Position numbers and translations under genes: made by a program
Source: Lachancea mirantina
Lineage: Eukaryota > Ascomycota > Saccharomycetes > Saccharomycetales > Saccharomycetaceae
Reading direction: 5' to 3'
Assembly (NCBI GenBank): GCA_900074745.1
Contig: LT598463.1
Coordinates: forward strand, 1,028,996-1,092,995
DNA: 64,000 nt
In this document: piece after piece, positions 58,186 through 64,000 of the stretch
How positions within the stretch are numbered: the first letter of the stretch is position 1
Layout: each line of letters opens with the position of its first letter
Notes under the pieces: generated by a model
What the model saw: the letters and a program-made list of their open reading frames with translations, nothing else
What the model was told of the DNA's origin: nothing
The model's database searches: none

Positions 58186-59622
58186 TCATACCTGCAACGA
58201 GAGCTTTAAATCAAAACCAGAAGGTTTTTTATTTTTGATGCGAGTCGGTGACGATGGCTCCATTGCATTGATGTCACTGGCAATTGTCGAAGTGTTTATG
58301 CGGTCGCTGTTTTCATTGTCTTCTTGTTCGTCGTCATCATCATCGTCTTGATCCTGATTCTCGTTGCCGTTGGCTTCGTAGCCATCCTTGGTATCGGCCT
58401 CCGAAATTCCGTCTAAAGTAGAAACGCTCACAATACTAAGCCTTGATTTCGAGACATCCGTTGTCTGAGTCTTGTTTGTGAGCTTTTTAATCACCTTCTT
58501 GTAATTTTCGACTTGCTTTTCCAGCTGTTTCATTCTCCTGTCCATGTCCCTCTTCGTCAGCTCTTTTTCTCGATGAGCATCATGCAATGCTTCAAACATG
58601 TACCTATCCTGTAAACTACGATGTGCAGTCATGGAATGCCGAAGTTCATCGTTTTGTAATTTGAGTTCATTGATCTGAAATTCTAATTGTTTTATGCGCA
58701 TTGTTATTTGTTCTGTATGAACAGTTTTATCCGCCCGAATTGTCTCTTCTTGCTTTTCTTGCAATACGGACAGTGCCAAATTGCTCTGTTTTTCCTCGAC
58801 GTACTGCGCAAACCAGCCACCCAGATCGTCGTCTTGTGTTGACCCTACGCTGGACATGTAACTATCTCGTTTATTTTGCGTAGCCAGCACAAATTCCGCC
58901 TTGTCCATCGGCGTGTCAAACGCAAATTCGGCTGGGATCTCTTGGATGTCGAGTGTGGATGACGAAGACGCTGTAGAATTTTCCGACGGAAACCTGTATC
59001 CCGGATTGGAGCTGGTGTTGGTACCACCACGCTTAAGAGGCGCCTTCAGCGGCATCTGTGGTTCTTGGAGGGATTCACATGCGGTCGCGCCGCTTACAGT
59101 AGTGCTGGCGGTAGAGTTGCCTCTTTTATGTTTCCGACCGGGCCTCTCTCGAACGGGTTTGCACCGCTCCACTCCAGGCTCTAACATCTCAATGCTCGGC
59201 TGCTCTTCTTCCACTTTTGCATTTGTAACTTTGACAGGTCGTTGCAAAGTCTCGAAATTGAGTTTCGAGGACGCCAGTATCATGGAGGGTGTCGCAATGG
59301 AGCCCGTATTTTTGCCGAACAAAGTGGGTCGCCCCATGTACTCCGGTTTGAGCATTTTGGGCGCATGGTTGAGCATCGCTCGGATAGGAGAATTGGACCG
59401 CAACAGTCGAGTCGGCGTTTCGGGACCCGAAGTGCGACCTCGACCCTGTCGACCCTTTTCGTTCAGCTTGGAGAGAGACGTTCGATACATGAGGGGATAG
59501 GCCTTTGCGTCGTCAAGACACATGAACGACGGCGCATTGAGCGCAGGTATGGTGTCGTCCAGATGCATCATTGTCGGCGACAACTTCGGCGTCAGTTGCT
59601 CGTTCATTTTGGGCGTGTTCAT
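58186..59622 (-). CDS. MMR1: Mitochondrial Myo2 receptor-related protein Mmr1
   Basis: Adaptor linking mitochondria to myosin Myo2 for transport into the bud. The 478-residue product (S. cerevisiae 491) has a conserved Pro/Ser/Thr-rich N-terminus (NEQLTPKLSPTMMHLDD, PETPTRLLRSNSPIR), a disordered middle, and a coiled coil at about 315-385 (QLEFQINELKLQNDEL, KQLEKQVENYKK). An acidic stretch and a short conserved C-terminal segment follow. Recognition rests on these motifs, length and the PEX13 neighbour (YLR190W/YLR191W). The frame extends four codons upstream to a GTG, but the ATG at 59622 is used. Confidence 0.85.
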   Translation of the reverse strand: MNTPKMNEQLTPKLSPTMMHLDDTIPALNAPSFMCLDDAKAYPLMYRTSLSKLNEKGRQGRGRTSGPETPTRLLRSNSPIRAMLNHAPKMLKPEYMGRPTLFGKNTGSIATPSMILASSKLNFETLQRPVKVTNAKVEEEQPSIEMLEPGVERCKPVRERPGRKHKRGNSTASTTVSGATACESLQEPQMPLKAPLKRGGTNTSSNPGYRFPSENSTASSSSTLDIQEIPAEFAFDTPMDKAEFVLATQNKRDSYMSSVGSTQDDDLGGWFAQYVEEKQSNLALSVLQEKQEETIRADKTVHTEQITMRIKQLEFQINELKLQNDELRHSMTAHRSLQDRYMFEALHDAHREKELTKRDMDRRMKQLEKQVENYKKVIKKLTNKTQTTDVSKSRLSIVSVSTLDGISEADTKDGYEANGNENQDQDDDDDDEQEDNENSDRINTSTIASDINAMEPSSPTRIKNKKPSGFDLKLSLQV

Positions 59623-60507
59623 CGCAGCGAGCACACGCGTGTTTGTATAATTATCCCGAGCTTTTGGCCCCGCCCAGTTCTCGTTGTATAGCGAAACGAT
59701 GCTTGTGGTGCGAAATCTCCCAGGAACCCGGCTATTTTGTGGCTTCTGTGTGAATCACTTGTACGCAAATCGCTGTTCTTGCTGGTTTCTGCACTGATGG
59801 CAAATTATCTCCTCCTCCTGTCAGTTTCCGGTATCCCTCTGGTGACCTTTAGGTAAGTTTCTCGAATTTCCTCAAAGGTGATTTGAGAAACTTTTGTGAG
59901 AATTCTTCTGAATGGGTTGAAGTGGTAGAATACCGCTGTTTACTGTTTGCCGTTTTGGGCATGTCTGACGCTGTATGCCTTGGACGATCAAAACTGGGTA
60001 ACCAAATTACCCTTTTAGGCAATCACGACCGTTTGTTGTCCGACAAAGGGTGTGCGAAGATGCTGGAGATGGTTCTACAGGGAAGAGGAGCTGCTTCGAG
60101 ACCCACTGCTTGGTTCTTAGAGTAGTTACAACCGGCTTAGGGATTGGATAGAGGAAACTAACAAATTACCTAGAGGATCTTGCGCGGCCCATAAACAGAC
60201 CAGAGCCTGCAATTGGTTGTCGCCAATGGAACGTTGGAACTTTCAGAACACTCCGAATGACTTTGATCACTTAGCGGGTGGCACCTCATATGGCGCGCGT
60301 GTCACTCATATTAGGATATGTCACTCGGTATAAGGCACCTTAGACGATATTTGGGACATCCTACTGGAGGTATATCTTCTCGAGGTGACTCCACCAGTTT
60401 TCCGTACATAATGCCTCGAGAGATGACCTCTAACCAAATGCTTGATCCGTTTCTGGAACCGGTTACACTCTGGTTTTTTTCCGTCGTTGTTACCGTTGTG
60501 GTAAACC

Positions 60508-60639
60508 CCTCTAAAAGGCGCAGATGCGAGCAGGCCATACTTGGATAGCAGGTAAACCGAGTAGTGACACTACATGACCGGGTAAAAACTGATACCCATT
60601 GCGAAGCCGATTTCACCTACTCGCGACGGCTTTTAGAGG
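60508..60639 (-). repeat. 132-bp nested inverted-repeat structure
   Basis: CCTCTAAAAG (60508-60517) and CTTTTAGAGG (60630-60639) pair perfectly. Inside, GCGAGCAGG (60526-60534) faces CCTACTCGC (60616-60624); transcribed from the minus strand, this second helix is fully paired with one G-U. The loop holds GTAG/CTAC (60561-60573) and GGGTA/TACCC (60580-60597) hairpins. Together they give a branched fold suggestive of a structured RNA. The loop also overlaps a Reb1-type site, so promoter DNA is an alternative. Confidence 0.4.
60579..60585 (+). promoter_or_regulatory. Reb1-type site
   Basis: CGGGTAA about 720 bp upstream of ILV1, inside the inverted-repeat structure. Confidence 0.4.
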
Positions 60640-61306
60640 AATCTCGGCTTTGTGCGTGCGGGTACTCGGTGGGTAACGTCAGTGTCAACCAGCCTTCGAT
60701 AGGTGTACTTCAAAGTTACTGAACACGTGGAGCACGTGACTGGAAGGGAACCCATCTTTGTAAGAACAGAGAATAAACAATTGGTCAGTCCTGCTTGTCT
60801 TGTCAATTGCAGCTCCTGGACAGAGACGTGGGCAAAAAGTTTCTTTGATGTTCATTTCGTCTGTTGCGTTATGAGATACTCTACGGTAGTCCTTGCATTA
60901 CTGTTTTACTCTACTCGAAGTAGGACTCGATGTTTTTTCCCCTGTCAGTACAGTTTTGAAGCCCGGGGAGAACAAGGACGAGCGGACATGAAAGACGGGT
61001 ACAATTCTTTTTGTTAGGCTGACGCCGTTCCGATTTTTGATATTTTTCAAATTGAACACAATCAGGCTCAACAGACAGATTTTACTCACGAAAGTTTGTG
61101 AAGAAATTGAGCCCAATCAACGCGGTTCTAGTGCGAGTTCCAAAGCGAGCTTAAATTCGGTTCCCGCTGGTCCGTTTCTATTGCAAGGGCTTTATGTTAC
61201 GTTGCTGACACTTGCGTACAAGGTGACCTCGGAGTATCAGGTAACGATGAAAAATCTTAAGGCAATGAATCACGATGTAGTCGCCAATACAGGACCCTGA
61301 GATCTA

Positions 61307-62995
61307 ATGTCTACGACCTTTTTGACCTGCTCGAGGTCGTTGGGATCTTTCAGAGTCGCAAGGCGATTCCAATCCTCGCTTTCTCCGACCATTGCCAAAC
61401 TTCATGCGGATCTGAAGCCGGACGAACTGTTGCCAGATGGATCTGCAGATTACGTACGGCTCATCCTGCGGTCTTCCGTGTACGATATTATAGACGAGTC
61501 ACCCATGACGTTCGGCGTTGGGCTGTCGTCTCGTTTGAACACCAACGTGCGACTCAAGAGAGAAGATCTGCTACCCGTATTTTCTTTCAAGCTGCGTGGT
61601 GCTTATAATATGCTGGCCAAATTGTCAGATCAACAGAAGAATCAAGGTGTCATTGCGTGCTCTGCAGGTAATCATGCTCAGGGTGTTGCTTTTGGGTCCC
61701 GCCATTTGAACATTCCCGCGGTGATCGTGATGCCCGTCAACACTCCTTCTATCAAGTATCAAAACGTATCCAGACTTGGAGGCCAAGTCGTTTTGTATGG
61801 TAACGACTTCGATGAAGCGAAAGCCGAGTGTGCTCGGCTCGCCGAAGAACGTGGTCTCACTAACATTCCTCCATTCGACCATCCCTACATCATCGCTGGC
61901 CAAGGAACCGTGGCCATGGAAATTTTGAGACAAGTGCATAACGCCTCCAAAATCCATGCCGTTTTCATCCCTGTGGGCGGCGGAGGTCTCATTGCTGGAA
62001 TTGGTGCGTATTTGAAAAGAATAGCACCTCATATCAAGATCATTGGTGTAGAGACTTACGATTCTGCGACTTTGAAGACTTCGCTGGATGCCGGCAAGCG
62101 CACGTCGCTTCCCTCTGTCGGGACCTTCGCGGACGGCACGTCTGTGCGTTTGATTGGTGAAGAATCTTTCCGCATCTGCCAGCAAGTGGTCGACGAAGTC
62201 GTGCTGGTGAACACAGATGAGATTTGCGCCGCTGTTAAGGACATTTTTGAAGACACGAGAAGCATAGTCGAGCCCTCGGGCGCGCTAGGTGTAGCAGGGT
62301 TGAAAAAATTCGTGACGCAGCTTCACCCTAACGCTGATCACTCCAAAAAGACATATGTGCCCATCTTGTCCGGTGCCAACATGAACTTCGACAGACTCAG
62401 GTTCGTATCTGAACGCGCAGTGCTTGGTGAGGGCAAGGAGGTTTTCATGCTGGTCACTATTCCAGATGTTCCAGGTAGCTTCAAAAAATTGCAAAAGATC
62501 ATTCATCCCAGAGCCGTCACTGAGTTTTCGTATAGATACAACGAACACAGAAGTCAAGGATCCGATGGCGTTCCAAAGGCCTACATCTACACCTCATTCA
62601 GTGTGGTTGACCGTGAGAAGGAAATCAAACAAGTTATGCAGCAGTTGCATGCTTTGGGTTTCGATGCCGTTGACATCTCAGAGAACGAAATGGCCAAAAG
62701 CCACGGCAGGTACTTGGTGGGCGGTGCTTCGAAGGTTGCCAACGAGCGCATCATTTCTTTCGAGTTCCCTGAGAGGCCAGGTGCCCTATTTAAATTTTTG
62801 GGCGGAATGAGCGAGACCTGGAACTTGACTTTGTTTCACTATAGAAACCACGGCTCAGATATTGGTAAAGTTTTGGCGGGAATTTCGGTTCCACCTAAAG
62901 AAGACGCTGGTTTCCAGAAATTTTTGGTAGATCTGGGCTACAAATACCGTGAAGAGACCGATAATCTGGTATACCAAAAATTCTTGAAATTCTAA
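61307..62995 (+). CDS. ILV1: Threonine deaminase Ilv1
   Basis: Mitochondrial PLP enzyme converting threonine to 2-oxobutanoate, the first and feedback-inhibited step of isoleucine synthesis. The 562-residue product (S. cerevisiae 576) starts with a Ser/Arg-rich presequence (about 1-25). Lys95 in SFKLRGAYN binds [11 protein letters not shown] and the glycine loop VGGGGL hold substrate and cofactor phosphate. Two ACT-like regulatory domains follow (about 380-470, [15 protein letters not shown]; about 475-560, [15 protein letters not shown]), so isoleucine/valine control is kept. It is in tandem with AIM10 (261 bp), as YER086W with YER087W. Confidence 0.97.
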   Translation: MSTTFLTCSRSLGSFRVARRFQSSLSPTIAKLHADLKPDELLPDGSADYVRLILRSSVYDIIDESPMTFGVGLSSRLNTNVRLKREDLLPVFSFKLRGAYNMLAKLSDQQKNQGVIACSAGNHAQGVAFGSRHLNIPAVIVMPVNTPSIKYQNVSRLGGQVVLYGNDFDEAKAECARLAEERGLTNIPPFDHPYIIAGQGTVAMEILRQVHNASKIHAVFIPVGGGGLIAGIGAYLKRIAPHIKIIGVETYDSATLKTSLDAGKRTSLPSVGTFADGTSVRLIGEESFRICQQVVDEVVLVNTDEICAAVKDIFEDTRSIVEPSGALGVAGLKKFVTQLHPNADHSKKTYVPILSGANMNFDRLRFVSERAVLGEGKEVFMLVTIPDVPGSFKKLQKIIHPRAVTEFSYRYNEHRSQGSDGVPKAYIYTSFSVVDREKEIKQVMQQLHALGFDAVDISENEMAKSHGRYLVGGASKVANERIISFEFPERPGALFKFLGGMSETWNLTLFHYRNHGSDIGKVLAGISVPPKEDAGFQKFLVDLGYKYREETDNLVYQKFLKF

Positions 62996-63256
62996 AGCTT
63001 GACTTTCCACTAATAAGCGGCAATTCGTAACTGTATAGCACCTACAAGATTTCAAGTTTGAAACCATAGACCCTCATAATAGAGCATTGAAGGTAAAGCG
63101 AACCCGAGGCCATGGACTTGCGGTGCTTTCCGCTTTCTTCGATGGTATTGTATTTTTAAGGTTGATGATGATCTGAAAAACTACTCGATCAACCGTCAAA
63201 AACTGAAAGTGATGAACTCAGAGCATCACCAATCAGCGTCTTTGGTTCGAGTATAA

Positions 63257-64000
63257 ATGAGCAGCAGCAAATCTGGAAGGATAATAAGACGCATTGGAGC
63301 CTTTCACGCAAAAAATCTGACAAAAGACGCTTATAAAACGCTGCCTACACATGAACTTCTTCAAGCGTTGGGATTCGTCAAACAATCCCAGAGTGGTCTG
63401 GTGCATTGGCTTCCATTGGGTTTAAAATCGCTCAATAAAATCAGTGAGGTCATTAAGAAACACATGGACCAGGATTTGGGTGCTTCGGAAGTTTCGTTGA
63501 GTACTTTGTCCGCACGAAAGCTGTGGGAGAAAACTGGAAGGTGGGGAAACACTGAGCTCTTCAAGCTTAAAGATGCTAAAAAAGCAGATTACTGCCTCAA
63601 TCCGACGTGCGAAGAAGAAATCACAGCGCTAGTAGGAGGCTATGTGTCAAGCTACAAGGATTTGCCATTGATCGCTTATCAGATCACGAGAAAATACCGC
63701 GACGAAAGGCGACCTAGAGGCGGTTTGCTACGAGGACGAGAGTTCTTGATGAAAGATGCATATTCATTCGACGCTAGCAAGGCAGATGCAGTAGCAACCT
63801 TCGATCGGGTCAACAAGTGTTACGATGGCATTTTCCAGGATCTAGGGGTTCCTTTTGTGAGTGCGTGGGCCGATTCTGGGGACATAGGAGGAGATATGAG
63901 CAAAGAATATCATTACGAGCACGAATCTGGAGAAGATACGGTCCTTAAGTGTGATAATTGTGGGTCTATATCGAACGTCGAGAAATGCAGTTCGGTTCCC
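63257..64000 (+). CDS. AIM10: Mitochondrial prolyl-tRNA synthetase Aim10 (5' part)
   Basis: The frame opens at the ATG at 63257 and runs 248 codons to the window edge, so the gene is cut by the window rather than broken. It encodes a class II synthetase of the bacterial-type ProRS family: LLQALGFVKQSQSGLVHWLPLG, motif 2-like ITRKYRDERRPRGGLLRGREFLMKDAYSF, then the editing-domain-like insertion starting before the end, with Cys-X2-Cys in CDNC (each seen as shorter conserved runs). S. cerevisiae Aim10 (YER087W) has 576 residues, so a little under half is present. Mitochondrial location follows from the orthologue; the Arg/Lys-rich start agrees. Confidence 0.93.
   Translation, partial: MSSSKSGRIIRRIGAFHAKNLTKDAYKTLPTHELLQALGFVKQSQSGLVHWLPLGLKSLNKISEVIKKHMDQDLGASEVSLSTLSARKLWEKTGRWGNTELFKLKDAKKADYCLNPTCEEEITALVGGYVSSYKDLPLIAYQITRKYRDERRPRGGLLRGREFLMKDAYSFDASKADAVATFDRVNKCYDGIFQDLGVPFVSAWADSGDIGGDMSKEYHYEHESGEDTVLKCDNCGSISNVEKCSSVP

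Larger units (their letters stand above)
59623..61306. other. Intergenic region MMR1 - ILV1 (1.7 kb)
   Basis: A long divergent region with no supported coding gene; frames of 76-104 codons lack ATG starts or homology. It contains a dense set of inverted repeats at about 60378-60640, a Gcn4 half-site TGACTC at 60386-60391, a Reb1-type CGGGTAA at 60579-60585, and two CACGTG E-boxes near 60724 and 60734. ILV1 would be expected to be under general amino acid control. Confidence 0.5.

Noticed and set aside
60531-60575. 5S rRNA relic
   Set aside because: An 11-base match to 5S rRNA (ACCGAGTAGTG) and a 7-base match (GGCCATA) occur in the right order but at the wrong spacing. Matches of this size are expected by chance in 64 kb.
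60703-61017. 104-codon plus-strand frame upstream of ILV1
   Set aside because: It starts on GTG. An internal ATG gives about 48 residues with a hydrophobic start, but nothing else supports a gene.

Overview
The window is nuclear DNA from a budding yeast of the Saccharomycetaceae that did not pass through the whole-genome duplication. Lachancea is my best guess at genus, but I cannot fix it from the sequence. The genes are compact and almost all intronless. The few introns have GTATGT or GTAAGT donors and near-TACTAAC branch sites. CTG codons lie at conserved leucines, so the standard code applies. The decisive evidence is gene order. From 94 to about 51400 the genes alternate between orthologues of two duplicated S. 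cerevisiae regions, YDR420W-YDR437W (chromosome IV) and YML006C-YML017W (chromosome XIII), with order and relative strand kept. Genes held twice in S. cerevisiae (YAP1/CAD1, PPZ1/PPZ2) occur once here.

Layout, left to right. 94-8255: HKR1 (osmosensing mucin) and ARO80 (aromatic amino acid regulator). 9468-18862: GIS4, SIP1 (Snf1 kinase beta subunit), the YAP1/CAD1 oxidative-stress regulator and ERG6, whose promoter carries two sterol response elements. 19480-22738: a GIT1-like transporter and a small kinesin-3-like motor, neither with a partner in the two S. cerevisiae blocks. 22808-51407: DYN2 (two introns, tiny exons), SNX41, RPN9, BNA7, TIF35, MRPL39, SPT5, RAD33, ERV25, CYM1, NPL3, UBX2, TRM9, GPI17, TAF11, PPM1, PPZ1/2, GPI19 and PSP2 (a 4-nt first exon). 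After PSP2 the context changes three times: ARC35-MRPS12 (chromosome XIV in S. cerevisiae), then a LEA-like mitochondrial protein, PEX13, tRNA-Ala and MMR1 (chromosome XII), then ILV1 and the start of AIM10 (chromosome V).

This is mostly a housekeeping region: GPI-anchor synthesis (GPI17, GPI19), mitochondrial proteins (MRPL39, MRPS12, CYM1, AIM10, ILV1, LEA-like), transcription and RNA (SPT5, TAF11, NPL3, PSP2, TIF35), and signalling (HKR1, SIP1, PPZ, PPM1). I saw no intact or broken transposon, retroelement, CRISPR array or virus-like element. The items most worth a second look are the orphan kinesin, the LEA-like mitochondrial protein, the micro-exons in DYN2 and PSP2, and two intergenic segments of about 130 bp bounded by 10-bp inverted repeats (54338-54470 and 60508-60639). 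Coding starts were moved to the first sensible ATG where the open frame extends upstream on non-ATG codons.
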